This document shows, piece after piece, positions 33,734 through 46,200 of a stretch of DNA of 64,000 nt (position 1 is its first letter; each line of letters starts with the position of its first letter). The stretch covers positions 496,001 through 560,000 of the forward strand of contig JASEVX010000117.1 of NCBI GenBank assembly GCA_031761405.1, read 5' to 3'. The position numbers and the translations under genes were made by a program. This DNA comes from Serripes groenlandicus. Taxonomy: Eukaryota > Mollusca > Bivalvia > Cardiida > Cardiidae. The notes under the pieces are model-generated. The model had not been told where the DNA came from, did no database searches, and saw nothing but the letters and a program-made list of their open reading frames with translations.

Positions 33734-33773
<40 letters not shown>
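33734..33773 (+). repeat. Homopolymer of 40 G
   Basis: Forty consecutive G are followed by TCTAAAGTGCGGACGCGATC and three GCGGAC units (33780-33890). This can form G-quadruplexes and is a likely sequencing or assembly trouble spot just before the gap. Confidence 0.95.
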
Positions 33774-33774
<1 letters not shown>

Positions 33775-34067
33775 CTAAAGTGCGGACGCGATCTGCGGAC
33801 AAATACATTATAGAGGGAAAATGCGGACAAATGCAATATAGAGGGAAAATGCGGACGCTATATAATATAGAGCAAATCTGCGGACGCTATGATTTGTTGT
33901 AAAAAATGTTTAATTAAAGATGGGCAAATGTGTATAATTTGTTACATATGATCATATCCGGGGTTTTCTTTGTAAATATATAATGTGTTTGATTGCTTTT
34001 ATCAGTGATATAGATTAAACCAAAAATCGAGATCATGCTGAAATGGAATCTCTTTGTAAAGTGTTTT

Positions 34068-34267
34068 NNNNNNNNNNNNNNNNNNNNNNNNNNNNNNNNN
34101 NNNNNNNNNNNNNNNNNNNNNNNNNNNNNNNNNNNNNNNNNNNNNNNNNNNNNNNNNNNNNNNNNNNNNNNNNNNNNNNNNNNNNNNNNNNNNNNNNNNN
34201 NNNNNNNNNNNNNNNNNNNNNNNNNNNNNNNNNNNNNNNNNNNNNNNNNNNNNNNNNNNNNNNNNNN
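34068..34267. other. Assembly gap, 200 N
   Basis: Exactly 200 undetermined bases, a common placeholder length, so the true size is unknown. The missing SLC6 first exons or the FHIP2 last exon could be here. Confidence 0.99.
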
Positions 34268-34556
34268 GATAAATATCTGACTACACAATAAATACTATTG
34301 AATCTAAATAGAGACTGATTTTGTAAGTATCTTCAATCTTCTAATTGGTGAACAGTAGAGAGCCTAATTAGACTAAGTGGATGTGCAGGGTGAGTCTGGC
34401 TCCACTGCAGCAAATGCTGTAAGGTTGGTTAATTGCAGAGACACTGCTCAAATTTCTTTTTATTTCATGACTATTTCATTAATTAATTGTCATTTCAAAA
34501 AACTTGGAAATTTCCCATTCCCAATAAAGACACCCCATGATCAGTACTGTACATTT

Positions 34557-34786
34557 TTAAACCTTTTCCCACATACAACAAATCTATGGCAGACGACTTT
34601 AAAAACATAGTGCAAAATCCTGAAAAATCTCCATAAAAGATAGCTTAATTGTTAAAAAAGTTGAAAACATTGTGGACAAAGGAGAAATTGCTCATCTTGA
34701 GCATTTTCACCTTTGACCACAATGTTTTCAAAAGTCTTCTGCTTCTGTTATTGCGTCAAAATGTGTCTGCAGGAGTAAAAGGGTTA
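34557..34786. mobile_element. TTAA MITE, diverged subfamily
   Basis: TTAAACCTTTTCCCACATAC to AGGAGTAAAAGGGTTAA, with the GCTCATCTTGAGC centre seen at 4350. Confidence 0.8.
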
Positions 34787-34852
34787 AAACAACAATATTA
34801 CAGCATTAATGTAGATCTCCTCCAATCAGTGGGGTCATGACTGACAAATTAA

Positions 34853-35291
34853 TTGTCAATTCTACCCTTTTCAACTCATACAAAACAGATCTGCAGCAGA
34901 AGACTTTTGTAACATCTTGTTAAACAAGTCCAATAACTTAATGTAGGTAAATACATTGTAGCAATAGCAGAAATTGCTCAAGATGTGCAAAATCTCCTTT
35001 TATTACATTTTTGTTTAAAAGTCGTCAACTGAAGGTATGCCTCACAATGTGTCTGCAAGTAGGAAAGGGTTAACCCTTTTCTCTCATATGACAATTCTGC
35101 AGCAGACGACTTTGAATCATTTTGTCAAAAAATGGAGAATCTCTATAATTGAATGGATAACCTAGGACTAAAAGTGGAAACATTGTGGCAAAAAGGAGGA
35201 AAATTGCTTGTTTGAGCAATTTCTTCTTTTGTCACTATGTTTTCAAAAAAGCCGTCTGCTGCAGAGGCGTCTATATGTGGGAAAGGGTTAA
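34853..35291. mobile_element. Two adjoining TTAA MITEs
   Basis: An old copy (about 34853-35073) and a younger one (35070-35291) share TTAA 35070-35073. Left terminus of the old copy is CTACCCTTTTCAACTCATAC. Confidence 0.8.
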
Positions 35292-35821
35292 ATGAAGTTA
35301 AATGATGAATTCTAAAAAAAAAAATGTTTTTTATTAATATATATTTTGTACATGTACTTACTGTTTTATCAAGGACTGAAACTGATTAACTGATATTTCT
35401 CAATTAACCATCGAAAAGCATGTAATAAAATATTGGGTAAACGTGTAAAATCTTGAAACCTGCATTTAAAGCAATATATTATTAGTCAGTGGCATATACA
35501 ATTATTTTCTGATTATTATTAGCAAGTGCTAGCTGTGTATGATATGTGATTACCTTTTGTTCAGTGGCAAGCAAGGAAGACTTCCCAAAATATCTATATA
35601 TATACAAACAACATGCTATAAACAAACAAAACTCTATAATTTTATGAATTATGATGCAGGCAAACTTTAAACTAATTAAGGGGAGTTAACTCTGGGTTTG
35701 GTGCCTTGAGCAATCTTGCTAAAGTATCAAGCTTGGTGGAGATCGGACAAGGATTGCTTACTGATAATCCAATACAGCAAATCATTAGCTGATGACTTTG
35801 GAAACATCTTGGCAAAAACAA

Positions 35822-36190
35822 TTAACCCTTTCCCTCATACGACAATTCTGCAGCAGACGACTTTGAACGTATTTTGTCAAAACATAGAAAATCTCCATAA
35901 TTAAATGGATGACCTATGACAAAAAGTGGAAAACATTGTGGCAAAAGGAGAAATTGCACGTTTTGTGCAATTTCTTCTTTTGACACTATGTTTTTAAAAC
36001 GCCGTCTGCTGCAGAGGCGTCAGAAAGCATCTATATGAGGGAAAGGGTTAAAAAAATAATGAACAGAGTTGAAAAACTTGTAAGAAATGAATAAATTGCC
36101 CATCATGAGAAATTTCTCAATTTATCACAAAGTTATCAGGAGTTATCTGCTGGGAATTGGTCAAAATGTATGAACTTGTGGGAAAGGGTT
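35822..36190. mobile_element. Young TTAA MITE plus an old fragment
   Basis: 35822-36051 is complete and near consensus. 36051-36190 is a diverged right half ending GTGGGAAAGGGTT. Confidence 0.82.
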
Positions 36191-36242
36191 CTTAATTCCT
36201 TCATATGGGAATCTTATCTTCTGAGTACTCATAAGTATAAAC

Positions 36243-36348
36243 TCACCACAAAGCTTTAGCACATTTGTTGTATGTAACACAAGAAATTATAAAACGATCC
36301 TCATGCATGACTATAAATTCCAACAAAACTTTGCTTCCATGCCAGTGA
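36243..36348 (-). CDS. Candidate FHIP2 terminal exon
   Basis: Downstream of the 37161 exon, acceptor TTTTTGTTAG at 36349 opens a frame in exactly the required phase 2. It encodes SHWHGSKVLLEFIVMHEDRF and ends at a TGA at 36243-36245. VLLEF loosely recalls the family's C-terminal LEEF helix, but the rest does not match. Phase and stop agree; homology is weak. The true last exon could instead lie in or near the 34068 gap. Confidence 0.25.
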
Positions 36349-36424
36349 CTAACAAAAATAAATTTTGGACAAAATGAGCCGTGCTCAAGAAAGACAAACT
36401 TAAGCTTTATTGCAAGTGTAGCTT

Positions 36425-36726
36425 AACCCTCATACAACAGATCTGCAGCAAATTAGGAAAAATCTTTATAAATGAAAGCATTATTATGTGAAATACATGT
36501 AGTTGAAAAAATGTTTTCAAAAGTGAACTGCTGAAAGAGTTAGGGGGCATTCTCATGTATCTAAGAAATCTTTAACCAAAAGAAAATTCTTTAATATAGT
36601 TAAAGACATTGTAGCAAAAGGGGAAATTGCTCATTATGAGCCATTTTTACTTTTGACACAATGTTTTCAAAAATCGTCTGTTGGAGAGGCATCAGAAGGT
36701 GTGTATATATGTGGCAAAAGGTTAAG
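36425..36726. mobile_element. Diverged TTAA MITE fragments
   Basis: TTAACCCTCATACAACAGAT (36423) and TGTGGCAAAAGGTTAA (near 36724) bound two degraded copies in the 3' neighbourhood of FHIP2. Confidence 0.6.
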
Positions 36727-37160
36727 ATCTGACTGTGCATCCATTCTATTGGCAAACATTGTATAACCAGATCAACCTGTTTGGAAGTTTAGTTTGATCT
36801 GAATCTACATTTACCGCAAATGCTCCATGGCAGGAATTGGTGTAGTACAACGACTCAGAAATTGTTATCATGATTTATTCTTCTTTCTGTAACCGTTCAT
36901 TAGTTCTCCTTATACAGAAGACTTGTTGTTCCTTTGCAGAAGATAATTTTTGGAAAACATTATGGAAAAATAGCAATTGTAAATTTAGCAACTTATTCTT
37001 AAATTACATACAGTTACAATTGTTTTGGTCTGAACATATGCTATCGTAAAACAAGCAATTTCTCCCCTTCATCAATTGTTTTTAATCTGTAACATCTTCT
37101 GAATATTTGAAAGAAGGGCACGATGAAATATCCTATGAGGTAATATTTTGTACTGCTCAC

Positions 37161-37264
37161 CTTTGTCCCGAGTTTGAGTTTCCCATCAGTTTCTTCCTCT
37201 CTACAATTAGTTTATGACTCAAACCAGGCTCTGCTTCAAACTTAGCTTTTATCTCACTAGACAC
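37161..37264 (-). CDS. FHIP2: FHIP2 exon: C-terminal helix
   Basis: Acceptor TATTTATAG/GTGTCT, donor CAAAG/GTGAGC; phase 0 in, phase 2 out. It encodes [20 protein letters not shown] and VERKKLMG, which fits the family's segment after the LDPY block. Its acceptor region is the template of the roughly 42-bp array that follows at higher coordinates. Confidence 0.85.
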
Positions 37265-40200
37265 CTATAAATACAAAACAGGCACTTTAATATTACTAGA
37301 CAACTTTATAAATACAAGACAAGAACTTTTGTTTTACTAGACAAATATATAAATATGAAACAGGCCCTTTAATATTACTAGACAACTATATAAATATAAA
37401 TATAAATATGAAACAGGCCCTTTAATATTACTAGATAACTATATAAATACAAGACAAGAACTTTTGTTTTACTAGACAACTATATAAATATGAAACAGGC
37501 CCTTTAATATTACTAGACAACTATACAAATATGAAACAGGCCCTTTAAAGAAATACGCTCGGCTGAAAAAAACTCGCTTTGAATTGAAAAATATTGACTT
37601 AATGAACATTTATTTACTATGCATTTCATTAACATACAACTAAAAATGAAGATATTACTATTTAAAGATGACTATTTGTGCTGATCGGTGCGCATCATGA
37701 GCGCGGCCATTGTTTACATATCGCAATGTCTCGAGACTTTCTGAAAAGAATCGTGACGTCATTTACCCACTATGTCCCAAACAAAACATACAAGTAGAGT
37801 TAGCTAATGAACGACTGCGGTACTATAAAGGGAATACAAAATATACTTTTTCGTAAGAAAATTAACCCCGGAAGTTTACAAACCTTAACTTCAATTATTC
37901 AAAATGAAATTCCAAGCATTACATTATATTATTACTAGCTCTATATAAAGTGTTATAGTAAATAGTATCCAACCATAGTAGGTTGATAGAAAACACGAAC
38001 TTGACTCGTGTAATATATATCAGCCAATTAAATATATGTGTGTTAACATTTATTTATAAAATAATTTCATTCGTTTATATATTTGACAGTTGTTTGTTAT
38101 GATTTCAAAGCTCGTAAGACATAATAAGCCGTCGTTTTTGTAGAAACAATAAAATTTCCGGTAGTGGTCGGACGCTACTGTAATAGGATCTGTCGGCGAA
38201 TCTTTTGAGCAGACATAATTCGATTCCCTTCCTACATACTCTGAAGTTGACGGTTCAATTTTCCATAGTATTCATCTGCTGCAGATTTGGTGTATGTTGA
38301 AAAGGGAGAATTGAAATTGTTAATTTTGACAAAATTTCCAAAAAGATTTTTGTTGTAAAACTTTTATATTATATATTGAAGAAACGTTTTCAAACCTGCT
38401 TAAATATCCCTTTTAATTCCAAATGAAATCGTCCAATTTCTAAAATCGTTACTTGTTTTTAGTTGAATGTATTTTACCACAATTCATTACCTCCAAATAC
38501 AAGACACGGGAAAGTTTATGAAGAATGAATACAGCATAGCTTTGGAATTTTACACAAATGAGCCACGTCACACACAAATCGCAATTCGGAGGTCATATTG
38601 TGAATTGCAAATAAGATCAAATTGCATATTTGTATGGTCGGTTTTTCGTCAGGATGCGTCTGCAGAGGCTTACTGTACAGCTCAAAAGCAAAAACAATTT
38701 TCGGCCATGCCTATCAAGACTTTCTTACATCGGCACTCCACACAACACTACAATCTCTATGACAGCAAATACATGTATAAATAAAGTTGTAAACGTTGTG
38801 ACAAAAGGCGTAATTCACAGATTAATCGAAAATTAAAAACATTGTACCGTTCTTTATTGAAAACCAATTAAAGGTCATAAAACCCAATCATATTTCCTGT
38901 AGCAATCAGACACTACTTATGCTCTACCAACAAAGCACCGCCGAGGCTTTGATGCGCTGATCAGAAGCAGCAGCCGATTAGGGGTAATAAACAGCAAGTC
39001 AACTAATTAGTGATTGATGCCTTTTGACACATTGTTTCCTTCTTAATTTCTATATGATGCCATACAGGTTGTACTGTTGTAATAAAGACATTATACACAT
39101 GGGAAGGTGAACACGGCCACCGTGACATGATTGAAAATTGTTGAAATAGTGTCAAAATCTAATCAACTATAACAGTTTTGTACACAGTTTTGCCTAGATG
39201 GTTTGGTGCAGATTTGCCGTATGTGGGAAAGGGTTTATTGTCCAAACTGTCCATTATGTTTTATTTGCACCCCATTCCGTTTTATATCAAATGTTGTGTT
39301 TGCTTTTTAATTGTGAATCACACTGTAAGTTTCTAGGGAAGATTCATGAACAAAAAAATACCACACAAATATGCAATTTGATCTTATTATGAAATTAACA
39401 CTGAAACTATCCAAATGCGGAATTTGTGATGACGCGGTTCATTTGAGTAAAATCATGACGCGCTATGACGTTAGCATTTCCCATAGGCTCTCCCAAAATT
39501 CGGTGTTAAAATCTGTGACCTTTTGTGTTTCTGAAATTGGACGTTTTTATTTGGATTATAAGGGATTTCTACGCAGGTTTGTGAGAAATTATTTTACAAT
39601 TCACTCTTTAACAAACAAATAAATCTTTTGAAAGTTTGGTCAAATATAAAAAAATGAATTTACCCTTTTATTGAACACGTCGACCATTTTCTTGTTGAAG
39701 ACACGTTTGTAGCAGACGACTTTTGAAAAACATCGTGAATAAAGGAGACATTGCTCAAAATTAGCAGTTTCTCCTTTTACCGTAATGTTTTCAACATTAC
39801 GTTTTCAAATGTTTGCAATGATTATACTTTATAGAATTTCCTAATTTCTAATGTCTTTGACACATGCCAAGGTCGTGTTTTTGTTTACCTTCCATCGCCT
39901 TTTTTTACCTGATAAATTAAATTAACGGCAATTACGTTCTCAAACTTCTCAAATTATCTAATTACGGAAGTTAAAATAAACATTCAAAGCAAACTGTAAT
40001 CAATTATAACACGGATAAATTTACCGCCCGCCCCACTATGATGAATTAATAATCTAAAACAGCATACATGTATACAATATTTACACCATTAAACTTCAAA
40101 AAGTGGTCCTTCCTCATAATCGGCCTTTTTGTACCAGACATTTTGGGAAATTGGCCTTTCTTTCTGGACCTATAATCAGCCTTTTTGGACTGGCTTTTAC

Positions 40201-43200
40201 GCATTCGGCCAATTTTGACCTATACCTAAGATAAGATAGCGATCTGAAAATTTAGTAATCCATACGGTGCTAATCGGAAGTGGGTAACTGATGTCACAGG
40301 AAGTTGATTATAAGCAAAGATGGCGGCGCCCATAGGCGATCGATACCGACGTGAAAACACAAACTTTAAAAGCATATATCTTGGTAGTGCAAACATGTAA
40401 AAAAAAAGTAACTAGAGATTGCTTTTTTGAAAAAGCGCTTGTCTCCCCATTTGTGTGGTCATAGGGGAGGAAAAGAAATGATGGAGATGAATTTTTTAGT
40501 TTTGGACTGGAGATGAAGCAACAGTGACAATCCTCAGTTATTGAGCGGAAATCATTTTTCAGCTGAGGGTTACCATGACCTTGACCTTTGACCTACTGAC
40601 ATCAAAATCAATAGGGGTCATCTACAGGTTAGGACCAAGCTGCACACCAAGTATGAAGTTCCTGGGTATAAGCGTTCTTGAGTTATTGAGTAAAACACAT
40701 TTTTCAGCTGAAGGTTACTGTGACCTTCGACATTTGACCTTGTGACCTCAAAATCAAACAAATTCAATAAAGGTCATTTACTGGTTAGGACCAACCTGCA
40801 CACCTTTATGAAGTTCCTCAACATAAGCATTCTTTAGTTATTGAGAGGAAACCATTTTTCAGCTGAAGGTTACCATGACCTTGACCTTTAAGCTAGTGAC
40901 CTCAAAATCAGTAGGGGGCATCTACTGGTGGTGACCAACCTGCACACCAAGTATTAACTTCCATGGCCACAGCATTCTACAGTTATTAAGCAAAAACAAT
41001 GTTTCAGCTCATTGTCACTGTGACCTTTCAGCTCAAGGTCACTGTGACCTTGACGTTGACCTCAAAATTAATAGGGTCTTCTACTGGGCATGGCCAACCT
41101 GCATAACAAGTATAGAGTTCCTCGGCCCAAGCGTTCTTCAGTTATTGAGCGGAAACCATTTTTTACCTCACAAGGTCACCATGACCTTGACCTTTGACCT
41201 TCTGACATCAAAATCAATAGGAGTCATCTACAGGTCATGACCAACCTGCATACCAAGTATGAAGATCCTATGCCCAAGCGTTCTTCAGTTATTGAGCAGA
41301 AACAAGTGTGACGGATGTGACCTTGACCACTGTGACCTTGACCTTTGACCTAGTGACCTTAAAATTAATAGGGGTCATTTGCTGGTGGTGACCAACCTGC
41401 ACATCAAGTATGAAGTTCCTGGGCCCAAGCAAAAACTATTTATCAGCTCATTGTCACTGTGACCTTTCAAGCTCATGGTCACTGTGACCTTGACTTTAGA
41501 CGTACTGACCTCAAAATCAATAGGGGTCTTCTACTAGGCATGGCCAACCTGCATACCAAGTATGGAGTTCCTGAGCCAAAACGTTCTTCAGTTATTGAGC
41601 GGAAACCATATTTTACCTCACAAGGTCACCATGACCTTGACCTTTGACCTTCTGTTATCAAAATCAATAGGGATCAGCTACTGGTCATGACCAACCTGCA
41701 TACCAAGTATGAAGTTCCTACGCCCAAGCGTTCTTCAGTTATTGAGCGGAAACAAGTGTGACAGACGGAAGGGCGGAAGGACGGAAGGACGGAAGGACGG
41801 ACGGAACGGGCAAAAACAATATGTCACCCCCATGTAATGGGGGAGACATAATTACATCAAAATGATACATTACTGTAGTGCTATTTAGTCATATAGTTTA
41901 AATTTCAGCCGAGCGTATTCCTTTAATATTACTAGACAACTATATAAATATGAAACAGGCCCTTTAATATTACTAGACAACTATATAAATACAAGACAAT
42001 AACTTTTGTTTTACTAGACAACTATATAAATACAAAACAAGAACTTTCATCTCATTAAACACCTAAAAATACAAATCAAAAACTTTTATATTCCTAGACC
42101 ACGATATAGATACAAAACAAGCACTTTTATCTCAATTGACACCATAATAAATACAAAACAAATACTATAATATTACTAGACAGCTTTGTAAATACACACA
42201 CAAAAAACATTAGACACATATATAAATACAAAACAAGTACTTTTATATTACTTGACAACTATATGAATACAAAACTAAAACTGTGAATGAACTCACAAAA
42301 GGATACCCCCGTCCCGCACTTAAGATATATTTCCGACCAGGATAATCTTACTTCATGCACATCCTCAGGTTGTGTACTGCAACTGTGTAAAGTTTCATCA
42401 GAATCAGTTTAGCCGTTAAGGAGAAGTTGCGCTTACAAGACATATGGACAGACAGACAGACGGATGGACAGGGTGATTCCTATATACTCACCCCCCCCCC
42501 CCCCAAAAAAAAAACTTGTTTGTGGGGGGTATAACAAGAACTTTTATATTACTAAACACATATTTAATTACAGGCCAAATACTTTTATATTACTAGACAA
42601 CTATATAAATACAAAACAAGAACTTTTATCTTACTAAATAGCTTTAAAATACAACACAAGAACATTTATCTTAATAAACATCCATATAAATACAAAACAA
42701 ATACTTTTATATTACTAGACAACTACATGAATACAAAACAAAATAATTTTTACATTACTAGACACCTACACAAATCCAAACAAGAACGTTTTTTTATCTC
42801 AGAAGGCATCTTTATGAATCCAAACAAGAACATTTTATCTTAAAAGATACCTCTATCAATACAAAACAAGAATAACAAGTAATTTCGCTGAATTGATATC
42901 CCCCGCCAATGATGGCTTGTTTGTGATTGAAGGCCTTTATGTTGAATGTGCAATTGACCTGCAAAATTATTTCAACTTATTCACACAAGAACATGGGGTA
43001 TGAACAGAAATTGAGACAGATAAACATATTCTTCCTGAAAGAATAAAATAACGACACTGGTTTTATAAACAACTTTATTAAACTAAGAGTATGAATTAAA
43101 GACATTTTTTCATAATTAAATCCCAAAGGAAATAGTGAAAACAAGTTTTTGCTACTTTAACCAACGGTGACACAAGTGCAATAGCTCTCTTTATTCCCTT

Positions 43201-46200
43201 TATTCAATTTTTGTCCTTAAATCAACGGCAATAACTCTAAAGAAAATTGACCAATCCAAAAAAACAATGGACGGGCATCATCCCAGTATGTTGGTTCATA
43301 TTTATTTCAAGTTTCATGAAATTCTACAAGCTAGTTACTGAGAAATGGCTGCGGACGTGGATTTTTCAATATATCAAGGGCAATAACTCTAAGGAAAATT
43401 GACCAATCCAAAAAAACAATGGACGGGCATCATCCCAGTATGTTGGTTCATATTTATTTCAAATTTCATGAAATTCTACTAGCTAGTTACTGAGAAATGG
43501 CTGTGGACGTAGATTTTTCAATATATCAAGGGCAATAACTCTAAGGAAAATTGACCAATCCAAAAAAACAATGGACGGGCATCATCCCAGTATGCTGGTT
43601 CATATTTATTTCAAGTTTCATGAAATTCTACCAGCTAGTTACTGAGAAATGGGTGCGGACGAACGTGACGGACGCACGCACACACGGACGGACAACGCCA
43701 TTTCAATATCTCCCTCCCTGAAATCAGGCGGGGGATAATTATCTTACTAGACACCTTTTTAAATTACAAAACAAGAACATTTATCTTACTAGACACCTTT
43801 ATAAATACAAAACAAGAATATTGATCTTACTAGATACCTTTATATATGCAAAAAAGAACATTTATCTTACAAGATACCTTTATAAATCATTGTCCATGAT
43901 TAACTTCTTAAATCATTCTGAATTGGGATTCCAAATCTTAGACTCTTTGGTTTTTACCAGACTTATTTTTTATTTCCAAAAAGCATTCAATGACTAACTA
44001 TGTAATGAAAGAAACCAAGAAAAAAAAATAGGGAAAATTTAATCACCACTGTCTGCCTTCAAACATTATGAATTTTGGTCATCTCATATTTTAGACTATT
44101 TTAAAATCATGACAAGAATTAATAACACCTTTGTACTTGCCAGACATTTAATTTGTTTTATGTGGCTCAAAGTAAAATACAAAGCAACATATCGCTACTG
44201 AAACATCATATTCCTTATTTATTAACCATTTCCCTCATACAGTCATACTACAATTCTGCAGCAGACACCATTGAACATATTTTGTCAAAAAGTAGAAAAT
44301 CTCTTTAATTGAATGGATAACCTATCACTAAAAGTGGAAAACATTGTGGCAAAAGGAGAAACTGCTCAATTTGAGCAATTTCTTCTTTTGTCCCTATGTT
44401 TTCAAAAAGCTGTCTGCTGCAAAGGCGTCAAAAAGCGTCTTTATGAGGGAAAAGGAGTTACAATATTACTTTTTTCCATGTGACATACTATTTTCAAAGC
44501 CATCTGCAGGAAATTGTGTCAAAATGCATTTAGCATGTGGAAAACAGGTTAGCTTGACAACTGTTGATCAAATTAACCTACTTTACAGTTGCCAGATTGA
44601 CATACATTTACTTACCTTTTGAAATATGCTGTATAAGGTTTTAACCCCTGCTTTCACAGGAACATAAGGGTCAAGAAGAACCTCATGGAGACCTGGATGG
44701 GGAACCAAAGCTAATTTAGAGATGACAGAGGTCAACTGTAAGTTTATCGGGTAACTCTGAAATATATCAAACCAACAATGGCATAATCTTGAAAGGTGAA
44801 AGTATTTCCTAATTCCATGTCCAAAAATGAGTGTAATTCAGTCAAAACCTGATGCTGAATTATTGGACTTGTTCTGCAAGGTCATGTGATGACATCCAAT
44901 AAGATGCTTGTGAAAAAAGGTATTGCATGCAAAACTTTAACCTAATTTTATAGATCCCAAAAGGGCCATAACTTATGTCAAAATGTGCTGTAGAGTTATG
45001 GGACTTTGTCCTTCAAGGTCATTTTATGACGTCTAAAGAATATGTGTGACATTTCAAAGCAATAGCATCTGTGGTTTGTTACAGAAAGTGTGGCATGTAA
45101 AACTTTAACTTAATGTTATGTAGAGTTATGGGAATTGTCCTGCAAGGTCATTTTATTTCACGCAATGAGACTTCATATATGAGGTTTCATAGAAATAGCA
45201 TCTGTGGTTTGAAGGCGTTGCATGCAAAACTTTAACCAAATTTTCTAAGTCCCTAAAGGGGCATAATTCAGTCAAAATGTTATGAAGAGTTATGAGACTT
45301 GTCCTGCATGGTCATATGATCATAACTCCAATAAGTATGTGAAGTTCGAAAGCAAAAGCATCTGAGATTTTTGAGAAAAGTCTTTGCATGCAAAACTCTA
45401 ACCAAATGCCGACGGAAAAGTGAATGCAATAGGCCTCCTTATTCTTCCAATAGTTAAGCTAAAAACCATGTTTAAAATTGAGCACACTCCAAAGCTAAGC
45501 AGGATGGAGTTATTTTCCTTGTATTGTGTTATTCTACCAATTATCCTATTTTTTCTAGGCAACTAGCTACCTTCACACATAAACATGATATGTGTTTTTG
45601 TTAATCCTTTTCTTCAAATATACACTTAGGATCTGTTTCATTTACCTCAGGGAATCTCCCCATAATCTTTATTAACTTCCTAGAGTTAAAATTACTACAT
45701 TCATGGATTGAAATAAAGACGGGTCTTACAGCTGAACAATTACTTTTTGTGATAATTTCAAGTTTTTAGTGCATACAATTAATACCTTCGCTTGAAATTT
45801 TGTAAGGCCTGCCTAATGTAAAAAATTGCGAAAAAAGCATTGATATCACAAATGATGTGTCACAGATGTGTTATCAACCTGTACATGTCTGTTTATAGCC
45901 CGTTTCAGGTTTAGAACACAATTTACTTAACCCTTTTCCTCATAAAGACGCTTTCTGACGCCTCTGCAGTAGACGGCTATTTGAAAACATAGTGACAAAA
46001 GAAGAAATTGCACAAAACGTGCAATTTCTCCTTTTGCCACAATGTTTTCCACTTTTTGTCATAGGTTATCCGTTCAATTATGGAGATTTTCTATGTTTTG
46101 ACAAAATACGTTCAAAGTCGTCTGCTGCAGAATTGTCGTATGAGGGAAAGGGTTAAAGGTTGTAAGTCAATCAGAAATAAGCAGTTATACAGTAATTTTA

